From: CAZYFH01 sp965249175
GTDB taxonomy: Bacteria > Acidobacteriota > Vicinamibacteria > Vicinamibacterales > UBA8438
Length of the DNA stretch: 64,000 bases
Assembly: GCA_965249175.1 (NCBI GenBank)
Contig: OZ252227.1
Location: 4,960,001-5,024,000, forward strand
Direction of reading: 5' to 3'
The notes below the pieces were generated by a model. It ran no database searches. It saw nothing but the letters and a program-made list of their open reading frames with translations, and was not told where the DNA came from. A program made the position numbers and the translations under genes. This document shows positions 53,155 to 63,193 of the stretch, in pieces (position 1 is the first letter of the stretch; every line of letters starts with the position of its first letter).

Positions 53155-54407
53155 GTCAGTAACTCGTCGTACAGCGCCATGAGTCGGCGTGTCACGGCGG
53201 GCCACGAGAATTCCTGCTCGACGAGCGCCCTGCCGGCTCGTCCCATCGCCGGCAATGTGGCGCGCCGCTGAAGCGCGTCGGCGATCGCACGGGCGAGCGA
53301 CCCAGCATCGCCTGGCTCGACGAGCCAACCGGTCACGCCAGGGTGCACTTTGTCCGGCAGCCCCCCAGCTCTCGTCGCGACCACGGGCCGACGATGTGCC
53401 ATCGCCTCGAGCGTGACGAGAGAGCTTCCCTCGTACAGCGTCGGATGGACGAACAGCGTGGCAGCGCTGTACCACGCGTGAAGCTCGGCGTCATCAACGC
53501 CACCCAGGAACGTCATTCGCGGCGCGAGCCCCAGGTCGCGGACCCGGCGTCGAAGCCCGCCCGCGTAGGAGCCGTCGCCGATGGCGATCCAGTGCCACGC
53601 CTGGTTGGGGCGCTCGGCGTGCAAACGGCCGAGGGCGTCGGCGAGCACGTGAAACCCCTTGCTACGCTCTAGCCGGCCGACGCTCAAGAGCAGTGGCGCA
53701 TCACCGACGTCTCGTTCCCTCGGCGGCCCGGAAGCGACCTCGCGGTCGAGGGCGTCAATCCGCTGCAGGTCGACCGCGTTCGGGACTACCCGCACGCGGT
53801 CGTCCGCGACCTGGAGGTGATCGATGATCGGTTGTCGTAGCGCGCGGTCCGTAGCAATCACACGATCAGCCGCGTGGGCGCACGCGCGGACGGCGCGCTG
53901 CAATGGACGGTAGGCGAGTCTCTTGAGCCGGGCCCGGGTCGGGTCGGTCGCGCCAAACTCCTCGAGTCCTTGCGGATTGAAGACGAGCGGCACGGTCTCC
54001 ACTCGGTGAAGCGCACGGGCGTGCGCGTAGCCACGAACGCTCGCACCGTGCCCATACACGAGATTGATGCCGCCGCCGCGCACCAATTTCCAGGCCAGCT
54101 GCCCCGCGCGCCACCCGAATAGCGGGTATGCCGTGCTGCGGTCGAGAATCGTCGTTCCCCGGCGGTTCGCAAAGGGAAACGTCCGATATGGCACGAAGTG
54201 CGTTGTCAACCCGTCGCGGGTCAACCAATCGTCCATCGCAGGCGATCGCACGTCGGTTGGACGTTGGGTAATGAGCGTGATGCGAACACCGGCGCCGAGC
54301 AAGTGCCGGACGAGGTCATCGGCATAGCGCTCCAAACCACCGACGCCATGCAGGGGGTACACGGCACGTACGAGCAGCGCGACGCTCACCGTCGACATCG
54401 TCTTCAC
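53145..54407 (-). CDS. Family 4 glycosyltransferase
   Basis: 420 residues, GT-B. The N-terminal half has YPLHGVGGLERYADDLVRHLL; the C-terminal half has LLLSVGRLERSKGFHVLADAL and EGSSLVTLEAMAHRRPVVAT. It starts on ATG overlapping the previous minus-strand gene by four bases (ATGA), so the pair is coupled. It ends convergently against the GT9 gene. Confidence 0.9.
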   Translation of the reverse strand: MKTMSTVSVALLVRAVYPLHGVGGLERYADDLVRHLLGAGVRITLITQRPTDVRSPAMDDWLTRDGLTTHFVPYRTFPFANRRGTTILDRSTAYPLFGWRAGQLAWKLVRGGGINLVYGHGASVRGYAHARALHRVETVPLVFNPQGLEEFGATDPTRARLKRLAYRPLQRAVRACAHAADRVIATDRALRQPIIDHLQVADDRVRVVPNAVDLQRIDALDREVASGPPRERDVGDAPLLLSVGRLERSKGFHVLADALGRLHAERPNQAWHWIAIGDGSYAGGLRRRVRDLGLAPRMTFLGGVDDAELHAWYSAATLFVHPTLYEGSSLVTLEAMAHRRPVVATRAGGLPDKVHPGVTGWLVEPGDAGSLARAIADALQRRATLPAMGRAGRALVEQEFSWPAVTRRLMALYDELLTQG

Positions 54408-55555
54408 TCGCGACCGACCGTCCGACGCAGCGCGTCGGACAACACTCGGCAGTGGTTGTCCCAGCTGAACAGTCGTTCCACGCGCTCCCGACCGGCCGCA
54501 CCCAGCGCGGTGCGCCGTGTGACGTCCCGCAGGTGGTCGATGGCGTTGGCCAGGCCACTCGGGTCGGCGGTGTCGTAGAACACTCCCTCTCGGCCGTCCC
54601 GCATGATGTGGTGGAGCCGCCGGATGTCCGGCGCCACGACCGGCAAACCAGCCGCCATGTACTCGAATACCTTGAGCGGCGACCAGTAGAACGCGAGCGT
54701 CAGCGGCGGGTGCGCCTGGACGTCGAACGGAGCCACGCCGATGTCTGCGGCGCTGAGATGCGCCGGCATTTGGTCGTGCGGGATGCGCCCTAGAAACGTC
54801 ACCCGCTCGAGACCCTCAGCTTCTTGTTGCACCCGTCGGCGCTCAGGACCATCACCGACAAATACGGCGGCGACGTCGCCGCAGCCACGCTTCCGCAACT
54901 GCCTGACCGCCCGGACAAGGTGTACCGCGCCATGCCACGACCGAAACGCACCAGCGAACACGGTCACGACATCATCGGGTCGACGCACATAGGCGGCGGT
55001 CGGCGGGACCGTCGGACGGAATCGGTCTGTGTCGGCCCCCCATTCGACCTCTAGGACACGGTCATCGGGAAACCAGGCTGGGAGTATCGCGGAGGTCGGC
55101 GTCACGATGAGATCTGCCGCGCGACATTGCCATTCCCGCCATCGGCGCATCGGCTCGGCGAGCAGCACGCGATCCAGGATATGTTTGGACGACCCTGGAT
55201 GATCGACCACCGGCGCGTTGACCTCGAGCACGGCCGAGGCGCCAACCGCACGCGCGGCGAGCAGTCCTTCCCCGCCAAAGTTGTAGTACCTCTCAATGAC
55301 CACGTCAGGGTTCAGGGTGCGGGCGAGGCGTCGCACGTGAGGCGCTCGAAGCAGACGGAGGCGAGCAATGCCGAGCGGGGGGGCGACAGCATGCCACTGC
55401 ACCGGACCGACAGGAAAGGGGCCGTCTCCCGACGACGTGAGGACATGCACCTCGTGACCGAGTCGGCCCAGCCCGGTGGCCACCTGGTGGACGTGGACGG
55501 CCCCGCCGTCGTAGCCCGGAACCCGCTGGTCGAGTGCGACGTACAGAATTCGCAC
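54404..55555 (-). CDS. Family 4 glycosyltransferase
   Basis: 383 residues, GT-B, with the N-terminal glycine-rich turn VPGYDGGAVHVHQVATGLG and the C-terminal SPLKVFEYMAAGLPVVAPD. DVVTVFAGAFRSWHGAVHLVRAV begins the second domain. It lies three bases after the membrane protein at 55559-57010, with which it probably forms an operon. Confidence 0.9.
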   Translation of the reverse strand: MRILYVALDQRVPGYDGGAVHVHQVATGLGRLGHEVHVLTSSGDGPFPVGPVQWHAVAPPLGIARLRLLRAPHVRRLARTLNPDVVIERYYNFGGEGLLAARAVGASAVLEVNAPVVDHPGSSKHILDRVLLAEPMRRWREWQCRAADLIVTPTSAILPAWFPDDRVLEVEWGADTDRFRPTVPPTAAYVRRPDDVVTVFAGAFRSWHGAVHLVRAVRQLRKRGCGDVAAVFVGDGPERRRVQQEAEGLERVTFLGRIPHDQMPAHLSAADIGVAPFDVQAHPPLTLAFYWSPLKVFEYMAAGLPVVAPDIRRLHHIMRDGREGVFYDTADPSGLANAIDHLRDVTRRTALGAAGRERVERLFSWDNHCRVLSDALRRTVGRE

Positions 55556-55558
55556 AAA

Positions 55559-57010
55559 CTAGGGCGTTACGCGAGAGTCGTTGTACCGCTGGGGATCTTC
55601 GTAGAAAGACGAACGGTCGAACAGATACCGATAGACGAGCCTCGGCAGCGCCCGCGGAATGACGGTGAACGTGGTATACGCGTTGCGCCGGAGCTCGAGA
55701 CGCTGGCGATCCATCATGCCGGCGCCGAATTGGGCCATGAGTCCGAGATTCCACCACACGCAGAACGCGATCGCGCCGACGAGGGCCCGCTGCGACCAGC
55801 GTTGTTCCACGACGCGAAAGACGAACGCCAGGCCGACGGTCAGGAGCACGCTGGTACCGACGAATCGCCGCTGCCCGAACGAGCCCGCACCCATCCAGGT
55901 TTCGACGCTGCCGCACACGTAGACTTGCGAGGCAAACATCAGGAGCATGCAGAAACCGAGCCGTCTGGCGTCGGGCCACCGAGATCGCGCAGCGGGCGCG
56001 ACCATCAACGCGAGCCCGGCCACGCACAGGACCACCAGCGGCGTCCACGCAACGAGTCCATTCGACGGCGACAACAACACGAGCCCGGAGTACGGCGCGA
56101 ACCACGACATCTTGTTCGCTACGTTTGGCGACGGTCCGAGCCGCCCGTACAACGTGAGATACGTGAGGAGCTGGGGGACGTAGAGGAGCACGAACATCGC
56201 CGACCCCGCCGCGACGCGGCCGAGCAGGGCCGGCACGCGTGACGGGACCTCACGCGATCGAGATTCTTCGGCGACTCGCCAGACGAAGTCGACCGCCGGT
56301 CCAACCACCATGAAGAGGTCTTGCTCACGTACCATCCCCATGAGCGCCGCCGCCGCGCCGAGCCCGACCAGACCGCCGAGCGACCACCGCTCCCGCGCCA
56401 CGAGCCAGACATTGACGAAAAGCGCGACCGCGAACGCGGAGCAAGCATGCGCCATGCCGGGCGCGATGTACATGTAGAACGTCAGGGGAGTGCCGACCCA
56501 CACGATGAGCGCAGCCAGGTGGCCGGAGCCGACCACGCGACGCGCCGCGATGATCGACAGCCAGACGGCCAGGAATCCATAGAACGCCGATCCATACGCG
56601 ACGGCCGCGAGATACGGCCGGGAGTACCCGTCCACCGCGACATCGGATCCGCTCGCGCGGAGTCCTCGCGCGACGAGGTCGCCGACACCGTAGAACGGTG
56701 CCCACAGAATCGCGCTCCCGACCGTACCGAAATTGATTCGCAGTCCGGTGTCCGTTTCCCGTTCGAGAAACGTCTCGCGGAATCCAAACGCACGTGCGAT
56801 GCCGCGGTCGTGGAAGTATCGGTACTCGTTCTCGAACGAAAGGTCGCGGTCGAACCAGACCGAGCGCAGGTATGCAAAGTACTCGATCTCATCAGATGCG
56901 TACAGCCTCGGGGTCACCGCGGGAAGGGACAGAACCATCAGCAAGACGATCGCGACCCAGGCAGTCGCGACACGCCCGTCGTCTGACGACGCTGCCCAGG
57001 AAAGACGCAC
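55559..57010 (-). CDS. GT-C-like integral membrane protein
   Basis: 483 residues with about eleven hydrophobic segments. After the first helix comes YASDEIEYFAYLRSVWFDRD, an acidic loop typical of PMT- and ArnT-like GT-C transferases that use polyprenyl-phosphate sugars. A protein O-glycosylation role is a second possibility. A TATAGT-like -10 lies at 57024-57019 but lacks a clear -35. Confidence 0.8.
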   Translation of the reverse strand: MRLSWAASSDDGRVATAWVAIVLLMVLSLPAVTPRLYASDEIEYFAYLRSVWFDRDLSFENEYRYFHDRGIARAFGFRETFLERETDTGLRINFGTVGSAILWAPFYGVGDLVARGLRASGSDVAVDGYSRPYLAAVAYGSAFYGFLAVWLSIIAARRVVGSGHLAALIVWVGTPLTFYMYIAPGMAHACSAFAVALFVNVWLVARERWSLGGLVGLGAAAALMGMVREQDLFMVVGPAVDFVWRVAEESRSREVPSRVPALLGRVAAGSAMFVLLYVPQLLTYLTLYGRLGPSPNVANKMSWFAPYSGLVLLSPSNGLVAWTPLVVLCVAGLALMVAPAARSRWPDARRLGFCMLLMFASQVYVCGSVETWMGAGSFGQRRFVGTSVLLTVGLAFVFRVVEQRWSQRALVGAIAFCVWWNLGLMAQFGAGMMDRQRLELRRNAYTTFTVIPRALPRLVYRYLFDRSSFYEDPQRYNDSRVTP

Positions 57011-57077
57011 GCACCGACACTATAGCGCAGCCGGATCGTCGAACCGCGCGCGGTCGCTTCACAACGGGACACACCGA

Positions 57078-57938
57078 GTGCTACGGTTGCTCCCGACATT
57101 CGTGCGCACCATCGACAACGACGCCATCCGAAGGCATAGTGCCGTTCGCTTCCGGTCGGAGTACGACTATGCCGTCTTCGAGTACTGGCGTAGCGCCAAG
57201 CTCCTGCAGTGGCTCAGAAGAGCGGGCATCGATCGGCTCGGCCATGTGCTCGACGACGGCTGCGGGGGCGGCGGCATGTGTGTCTCGCTGGCCGAGGAGA
57301 CCATCCGCGTCACCGGTATCGACCTCGACGCCCGCTTCGGAGGCGCTGGCGAAGCGCTCGCCGCCGAGAAGGGCATCCACAACCTCGGATTCGCGCAAGC
57401 CGACGGGGCGACGCTGCCGTTCGCCGACGACACGTTCGACGTGATCTTGTCGCACTCGGTGATCGAGCACGTGGCGCAGCCGCAGGCGTATCTGCACGAA
57501 GCGCGCCGCACGTTGCGACCCGGTGGCGTCATGTTCCTCCAGACGGCGCCCTACCTGTCGCCCTCGGGATCACACCTGCCCCGCCTTCGCGTGCCGGTGC
57601 CGCTGCATCTGCTCATCGGCCGGCGGGCCGCCTTCGCCCTGTCACGCTGGATCGCCTGTCATCGCCCCCAGTGGCTCGACGCACCCGTAGAGGGATCTTC
57701 GTTCCTCACGACGGCCAAGCGGGGCGAGAAGAAGCTCGACGACCTTCGCTACCGAGTGACGGTGCGCAATCTCCGGCAATGCATCGCAAGTGCCGGGTTC
57801 GGTATTGTTCGCGAGGATCCGCACGTCGCCCGCGTCGTCCGTCGTTTGTTGCCGAACGTGCTCGTGCGCAGCGTCCGCCGGTTGCCGATGGCGCGGGACA
57901 TCGTCATCACGAACATGGAGTACCTTCTTGCGGCCTGA
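57078..57938 (+). CDS. SAM-dependent methyltransferase
   Basis: A 286-residue class I methyltransferase. Motif I is HVLDDGCGGGGMCVSLA near residue 60, followed by ATLPFADDTFDVILSHSVIEHV and LRPGGVMFLQTAPY (Methyltransf_11 type). GTG 57078 is the most likely start; earlier frame is part of the divergent region. It likely methylates a sugar or a chain end, given its neighbours. Confidence 0.85.
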   Translation: MLRLLPTFVRTIDNDAIRRHSAVRFRSEYDYAVFEYWRSAKLLQWLRRAGIDRLGHVLDDGCGGGGMCVSLAEETIRVTGIDLDARFGGAGEALAAEKGIHNLGFAQADGATLPFADDTFDVILSHSVIEHVAQPQAYLHEARRTLRPGGVMFLQTAPYLSPSGSHLPRLRVPVPLHLLIGRRAAFALSRWIACHRPQWLDAPVEGSSFLTTAKRGEKKLDDLRYRVTVRNLRQCIASAGFGIVREDPHVARVVRRLLPNVLVRSVRRLPMARDIVITNMEYLLAA

Positions 57939-57955
57939 GGCAGGGACCACCTGAC

Positions 57956-59320
57956 GTGCGTCTGGCATATTTCTCCCCTTTGCCTCCGGACCGCTCTGGC
58001 ATCGCGACCTACACGACCGAGCTCCTTCCCTTCCTCGCACGCGAGCACCACGTTGATGTGTACGCGGCGGGTGCCGCCGATCCGATTCCGGCCGGGGCCG
58101 CCAATGTCTTCAACGCGCATGACTTCGTCTGGCGAGAGAAACGACAGCCGTACGACCTGTCGATCTACCAGCTCGGCAACGCGACCTGTCATGACTACAT
58201 GTGGCCGTACCTCACGCGTTATCCCGGACTCGTCGTGCTTCACGACGGCCAGCTGCATCACGCACGCGCCCGGCTTCTCCTCGCGGACAAACGGGAAGAT
58301 CGATACCGGACTGAACTGGCGCTCAGCCATCCAGAGGCGCCGAGCGGCGTCGCCGAGCTTGGGGTGCAGGGTCTGCTCGGCCACCTGACGTACCTCTGGC
58401 CGATGGTACGCATTCCGATCATCACGTCGCGCATGGTCGCGGTTCACAACGCGTGGCTCGCCGATCGGCTCACGAGCGCGTTTCCCCAGACCCCCTGCGA
58501 CACGATCCGGATGGGCGTCACGGATCCGATGAGCGGCGTGGGTGACGACGACCGCGCGGCACTCAGAAATCAGCTCGGACTACGACCACAGGACGTCGTG
58601 TTTGCCGCCATCGGCGGGATCACCCCCGAAAAGCGGATTCCGCAAGTCCTGCGAGCGCTCGCGGCCGTGGGAGACGCTGAGCCGCGAGCGCGTCTGGTGC
58701 TCATCGGCAATGAGGCGCACCACTACGACGTGCAGGCCGACATCGACGCGCACGGTGTCGACGATCGCGTCATCGTCGCGGGCTATGTCGACGACACGAC
58801 GTTGGGACAGTACCTGGCCGCCGTCGACGTCTGCGTGTGCCTGCGGTGGCCGAGCAGCGGAGAGACGTCCGCATCGTGGCTGCGATGTCTCGCCGCGGGA
58901 AAACCGACCGTGGTGACCGACCTCGCGTCGCTGTGCGAGGTTCCCACGCTGGTGACGCGTGGCGTCTTCAATCCCTCGCACCTCGGGTCGCTTCGCGAGT
59001 ACGACGATGAACGCCCACTTCCGGTCGTGGTCGCGATCGATCTCCTCGACGAGGATCGATCTCTGGCCATCGCCATGAGACGCTTGGCGTCCGACGCCGA
59101 TCTTCGCGACCGCATCGGCGCGCGGGCACGCCGGTACTGGAGCGAGCATCATCAGTGTGCGGCCATGGCCGAGGACTATGCGCGGGTCATCGCGGCGGCC
59201 GCTGGGCGTCCCTGCCCGGTCGTTCCGCCCCAGCTGCTTGCGGATGGGACCGCGCCGGCGCGCGAACTGCTCGCGCCGTTCGGGGTATTCCCCGACACGC
59301 TGCAGAACGCTCCGGGCTAA
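57956..59320 (+). CDS. Glycosyltransferase (GT-B, family 4-like)
   Basis: 454 residues starting [31 protein letters not shown], the usual N-terminus of GT4 mannosyltransferase-like enzymes. The second domain has [22 protein letters not shown] and [21 protein letters not shown]. The start on GTG 57956 is decided by this conserved opening; the open frame runs much further upstream through the methyltransferase gene. It begins 17 bases after that gene. Confidence 0.88.
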   Translation: MRLAYFSPLPPDRSGIATYTTELLPFLAREHHVDVYAAGAADPIPAGAANVFNAHDFVWREKRQPYDLSIYQLGNATCHDYMWPYLTRYPGLVVLHDGQLHHARARLLLADKREDRYRTELALSHPEAPSGVAELGVQGLLGHLTYLWPMVRIPIITSRMVAVHNAWLADRLTSAFPQTPCDTIRMGVTDPMSGVGDDDRAALRNQLGLRPQDVVFAAIGGITPEKRIPQVLRALAAVGDAEPRARLVLIGNEAHHYDVQADIDAHGVDDRVIVAGYVDDTTLGQYLAAVDVCVCLRWPSSGETSASWLRCLAAGKPTVVTDLASLCEVPTLVTRGVFNPSHLGSLREYDDERPLPVVVAIDLLDEDRSLAIAMRRLASDADLRDRIGARARRYWSEHHQCAAMAEDYARVIAAAAGRPCPVVPPQLLADGTAPARELLAPFGVFPDTLQNAPG

Positions 59321-59344
59321 CCTGCTTAGGCGCAACACGTTATC

Positions 59345-59373
59345 TTGACGCTGCTCACCTCCAGCGGTACGCT
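59345..59373 (+). promoter_or_regulatory. Predicted promoter of thiSG
   Basis: TTGACG and TACGCT are separated by 17 bases. The start point would be near 59380, only about three bases before the thiS GTG, so the message may be leaderless. No TPP riboswitch fits in this 62-base gap. Confidence 0.5.
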
Positions 59374-59382
59374 GTTTGGGCC

Positions 59383-59583
59383 GTGACCATCCTGCTGAAC
59401 GGCGAGTCCTTCGACCTGCATGGCCCTCTGACCGTCAGCCGACTGCTGGCGACATTGGTGGTCGACCCACGCCGCGTGGCGGTCGAGCACAACCGGGTCG
59501 TCGTCAAGCGCGCCGCCTACGAGTCGACGCTGGTCGACAACGGCGACGAGGTCGAAGTCGTGAACTTCGTTGGAGGCGGCTAG
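59383..59583 (+). CDS. thiS: Sulfur carrier protein ThiS
   Basis: A 66-residue ubiquitin-like protein ([22 protein letters not shown]) ending in the GG motif (VNFVGGG), which is thiocarboxylated to donate sulfur for the thiamin thiazole. GTG start. It is directly followed by thiG. Confidence 0.93.
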   Translation: MTILLNGESFDLHGPLTVSRLLATLVVDPRRVAVEHNRVVVKRAAYESTLVDNGDEVEVVNFVGGG

Positions 59584-59588
59584 CCACC

Positions 59589-60368
59589 ATGCCCGACGCC
59601 CCACTGACGATCGCGCACCGGTCGTTCCGGTCGCGTCTCATCGTCGGAACCGGCAAATACTCCTCGGCCACGGTCATGGTGCAGGCGCACGAGGCGTCGG
59701 GTGCCGACATGGTGACGGTCGCGGTGCGCCGCGTGAATCTCTCGGATCGGACCCGAGAGTCGCTTCTCGACCATATCGACCGCGACCGGTATTTCCTGTT
59801 GCCGAATACCGCGGGGTGCTACACCGCGGACGAGGCGGTGCGGGCCGCTCGGCTCGGTCGAGAAGCCGGGCTGTCCGAGTGGGTCAAGCTTGAAGTGATT
59901 GGTGACGAGAAGACGCTGTTTCCCGACAACGAAGCGCTCGTCGAAGCGACGCGGGTCCTGGTGAAGGAAGGGTTCGTCGTCCTCCCTTACACCAACGATG
60001 ACCCCGTCACCTGCCGCAAGCTCGAAGACGCCGGGGCGGCGGCCGTCATGCCGTTGGGGGCGCCCATCGGATCCGGGTTGGGCATCCAGAACCCGAACAA
60101 TATTCGCCTCATCAAGGAGGCGGCGTCTGTGCCGGTCATCGTCGATGCGGGCGTGGGGACGGCGTCCGATGCCGCGGTTGCCATGGAATTGGGTGTGGAT
60201 GCCGTGCTCATGAACACCGGTATCGCAAGCGCCGACGACCCGGTCGGGATGGCCGAGGCAATGAAGCTGGCCGTCCAAGCGGGACGCCTCGCGTTCCTGT
60301 CAGGACGCATCGCGCGAAAGTCGTACGCCACCGCAAGCAGCCCGCTGGAAGGCGTGATCGGCCGCTAA
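59589..60368 (+). CDS. thiG: Thiazole synthase
   Basis: This enzyme forms the thiazole phosphate of thiamin from deoxyxylulose phosphate, ThiS thiocarboxylate and an imine. The 259 residues include [11 protein letters not shown], the Schiff-base lysine K100 in [19 protein letters not shown] and [18 protein letters not shown]. It starts six bases after thiS. The other thiazole genes (thiF, thiH or thiO) are not in the window. Confidence 0.96.
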   Translation: MPDAPLTIAHRSFRSRLIVGTGKYSSATVMVQAHEASGADMVTVAVRRVNLSDRTRESLLDHIDRDRYFLLPNTAGCYTADEAVRAARLGREAGLSEWVKLEVIGDEKTLFPDNEALVEATRVLVKEGFVVLPYTNDDPVTCRKLEDAGAAAVMPLGAPIGSGLGIQNPNNIRLIKEAASVPVIVDAGVGTASDAAVAMELGVDAVLMNTGIASADDPVGMAEAMKLAVQAGRLAFLSGRIARKSYATASSPLEGVIGR

Positions 60369-60409
60369 CCGTTAGACCGCCAAGGCTCCTGTCCGGGTTT
60401 AGTCGCGAC

Positions 60410-61894
60410 ATGCCGAAGAGAACCGTTCACCAGGAGGACCTCGCGCGCCTCAAAGCCGATCGCGAACAGGCCGACCGCGAGTACAACGACGTCCTCTCCG
60501 CGCTCGATCGGGCACTGACCGCCAAGCCCGACCTCCCGCAGCCGCCGCCGGACTTCGACGACCACCAGATCTCGCCGCTGAATGAGGCGTGGCGGGTCGT
60601 CTCCGACGAGGGCCCCGACCTCGGCGGCGGATGGCGGGCGCGCCTGTATGGCCTCGTCTGGCGTCTGATGGGGCCCCTCATCCAGCGGCAGCAGCACTTC
60701 AACGGGCTGCTCGTCGACCATCTCAACCGGAACGCCCAGGTGGCACAGGAGAGCAAGCGTTCGGCGAGTGACGCGCTCACGGCGGTCGACGCACACATCG
60801 ACGCGGCCGTCACCTTTCAGTCACGACTCATTCAGTATCTCCAGCGCCTCACGCCGTACATCGACACCAAGGACTACGAGGCGGCTGGGTTGGCGCGTCG
60901 CCTCAGCGAAGACGTGGCATCGATGGCCGGTGACCTCGACCGACGCACCTTGGGGCTGGTCGGCGCCCTCGATGGGGTGACTGATGAAATGCGCAAGCGG
61001 GCCGAGTCCTCGCTCGCGCGCGAGCAACGGTTCCTCCAGCACGTCAATGAGCTGCGAACGACGGTCGGGCAGGTGCAACATGGGCTCCTGGCGGTTCGCA
61101 CCGCGATGGAGCAGCTCGCCGGCGGGTCGGCGACCACCGGGCGAACAGGCGCACTCGATGTTGCGGCGCTCGACGATTCGATCGACGCGTATACATATGT
61201 GGGGTTCGAGAACCTGTTTCGCGGGGCGCAAGAAGAGATCCGGGCACGTCTGCGTGACTACCTTCCGCTGTTCGACGGGGCGTCGGACGTGCTCGATCTC
61301 GGCTGCGGACGGGGGGAGTTTCTCGACTTACTCCGCGAGTCGGGTGTCTCGGCACGCGGTCTCGACATCAACGGAGAAATGGTCGAGGAGTGTCGGGCGC
61401 GCGGACTCGAAGCCGAGACGGGCGACGCCTTGACCTATCTGCAGGCAATGCCGGACGACTCGCTCGGCGGCCTGTTTGCTGCGCAGGTCGTCGAACATCT
61501 GCAGCCTGACTATCTCATCCGGCTTCTCGGCGTGGCCGGACGCAAGCTGAGACCCGGAGCCACGATCGTGTTGGAAACCGTCAACCCAGCGTGCTGGTTT
61601 GCGTTCTTCGATGCCTACGTGCGCGACATCACGCACGTCCGGCCGCTGCACCCCGACACACTCCAATATCTGCTCGCGGCAAGCGGATTCCAACGTACGA
61701 CGATCCGCTATAGCGCGCCGTATCCGGAGGACGCCAAGCTGCAGCGCGTGATCGTCCCGGCCAAGCGAGGCTCACCGGACGACGACATCACGACCCTCAC
61801 CGCCGCGGCGTCGACGTTGAATGCGAACGTGGACAAACTGAACGCGTTGCTCTTCACGTATCTCGACTACGCGGCGATTGGCACGCGAGTATGA
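60410..61894 (+). CDS. Coiled-coil SAM methyltransferase, O-antigen chain-terminator-like
   Basis: 494 residues. The first 260 are helical and rich in charged residues, with a predicted coiled coil near 150-230. The class I methyltransferase domain follows: YVGFENLFRGAQEEIRARLRDYL, then motif I VLDLGCGRGEFLDLLRESG, AQVVEHLQPDYLIRLL and an ITHVRPLHPDTL segment. This architecture is shared with polysaccharide methyltransferases that cap and measure chains (WbdD type), but no kinase domain is present. It ends 14 bases from the convergent glycosyltransferase. Confidence 0.82.
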   Translation: MPKRTVHQEDLARLKADREQADREYNDVLSALDRALTAKPDLPQPPPDFDDHQISPLNEAWRVVSDEGPDLGGGWRARLYGLVWRLMGPLIQRQQHFNGLLVDHLNRNAQVAQESKRSASDALTAVDAHIDAAVTFQSRLIQYLQRLTPYIDTKDYEAAGLARRLSEDVASMAGDLDRRTLGLVGALDGVTDEMRKRAESSLAREQRFLQHVNELRTTVGQVQHGLLAVRTAMEQLAGGSATTGRTGALDVAALDDSIDAYTYVGFENLFRGAQEEIRARLRDYLPLFDGASDVLDLGCGRGEFLDLLRESGVSARGLDINGEMVEECRARGLEAETGDALTYLQAMPDDSLGGLFAAQVVEHLQPDYLIRLLGVAGRKLRPGATIVLETVNPACWFAFFDAYVRDITHVRPLHPDTLQYLLAASGFQRTTIRYSAPYPEDAKLQRVIVPAKRGSPDDDITTLTAAASTLNANVDKLNALLFTYLDYAAIGTRV

Positions 61895-61908
61895 GAGCCC
61901 GTGGGGCC

Positions 61909-63171
61909 TTAGGACCCTGCGATAAGCTCTCTATATAGCGTCTCCATTCGCCGCAGTACCGCGGGCGTCGAAAAACGCTCGGTGACCTCGCGCCGCGCCG
62001 CCTGTCCCATCCGCCGCCTGAGGTCGGTGTCACTGCACACACGCGCGAGGGCATCGGCTAATTCCTCGGAAGTGCGGCACAACAGGCCGGTCTCGTCGTG
62101 AACCACGATCTCGCGCGTGCCGCCCGTGTCCATCGCCGCGATCGGCACTCCGAACGCACTCGCCTCGAGCAGCACACGGCTCAACGGCTCGGGCCACCGC
62201 GACGGAAAGACGAGGACGTCCGCACGGCGGAGCCATCCGTCGACGTCGTCTCGGGGTAGCCACCCGGTGAACTCGACCTGGCATGCTGAGTCATGCGCTT
62301 GCCGTTCGATCGCCGCCCGCTCTGGGCCGTCTCCGACCACCACCAGCGGCCATCGCACGCCGGACCGCTCCATGACTGGGATGAGCTCTCGGACGCCCTT
62401 GTTCGGCGCCAGCTTTCCCACATAGAGCGCGAAGGGGCCGGTCACGGAGAGGTCCGCCCCATCGCCGCCGTCACCGGTACCGCCAAGGCGCTCGACATCG
62501 ATCGGATTCGGGATGACCTCCAGACGGGTCCCGGCAAGCTCCGGGGCCCGCTGCCGCAACAGCTCGGCCACTGCCTCGCTGACAGCAACCACGGCATCTG
62601 CCTGCGCCAGCTCGCTCCGCTTACGTCTAAGATTCGACTGCATGTAGGGAATGAACGGGAGCGTGAGCGGCCACGCGATTCCCGCCCGCGGGCGCACGCA
62701 GCGAGACATCATGGCGGGCGAACACCCAGGACAGACCTCCCCCGCTGCATTGTCGCGCAGGAGATCGGTCCAGTAGCAAAGCGGCCAGTAGTCCCGTACG
62801 GTGCACACCACGGGAATCCGCCGCGCGCGTGCCGCGCGCATCGACGGCGGTCCGGTCAGCACGTGCTGAGCGTGAACGATATCGACCGGATTGCGCTCGA
62901 GCACCCTATCGAGGTGGCGGGCAAATCGAGTGTAGAAGCGCTCGTTCTTGAAGTAGTTCCGCAGGAACGGGATCCGGGGTGCCGACGCGCGATATTCCGT
63001 CACCGAAACCCCGTCGACGTCGCGGTCGCCGAGCGCCTCGTCCCCGAAGCGCGGCTGCATGACGACCGGCTCGTGCCCGCGCGCCCGTAGCCCCTGGGCC
63101 AGTGCGTGAGTGCTCCAGCCGCTGCCGCCGCAGTTCGGCGGAAACGCGTCGGTGGTGATCAACACCCGCAT
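61909..63171 (-). CDS. Family 4 glycosyltransferase with a cysteine cluster
   Basis: 420 residues starting MRVLITTDAFPPNCGGSGWSTHALAQGL. A cysteine cluster, C123, C132, C147, C150 and C158, lies in the N-terminal domain (EVCPGCSPAMMSRC) and could bind zinc or an iron-sulfur group; it is unusual for the family. The second domain has FALYVGKLAPNKGVRELIPVM and EPLSRVLLEASAFGVPIA. The start is fixed by the conserved opening; the frame extends upstream through the next gene. Confidence 0.87.
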   Translation of the reverse strand: MRVLITTDAFPPNCGGSGWSTHALAQGLRARGHEPVVMQPRFGDEALGDRDVDGVSVTEYRASAPRIPFLRNYFKNERFYTRFARHLDRVLERNPVDIVHAQHVLTGPPSMRAARARRIPVVCTVRDYWPLCYWTDLLRDNAAGEVCPGCSPAMMSRCVRPRAGIAWPLTLPFIPYMQSNLRRKRSELAQADAVVAVSEAVAELLRQRAPELAGTRLEVIPNPIDVERLGGTGDGGDGADLSVTGPFALYVGKLAPNKGVRELIPVMERSGVRWPLVVVGDGPERAAIERQAHDSACQVEFTGWLPRDDVDGWLRRADVLVFPSRWPEPLSRVLLEASAFGVPIAAMDTGGTREIVVHDETGLLCRTSEELADALARVCSDTDLRRRMGQAARREVTERFSTPAVLRRMETLYRELIAGS

Positions 63172-63193
63172 CGGCGGCTCGGCTCCCGTGTGG

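Noticed and set aside
57019..57024. A promoter for the minus-strand GT-C gene at TATAGT
   Set aside because: No -35 or extended -10 accompanies it, so I mention it only in the gene entry.
59321..59382. A TPP riboswitch before thiS
   Set aside because: The 62-base gap is too short and lacks the conserved CUGAGA core.
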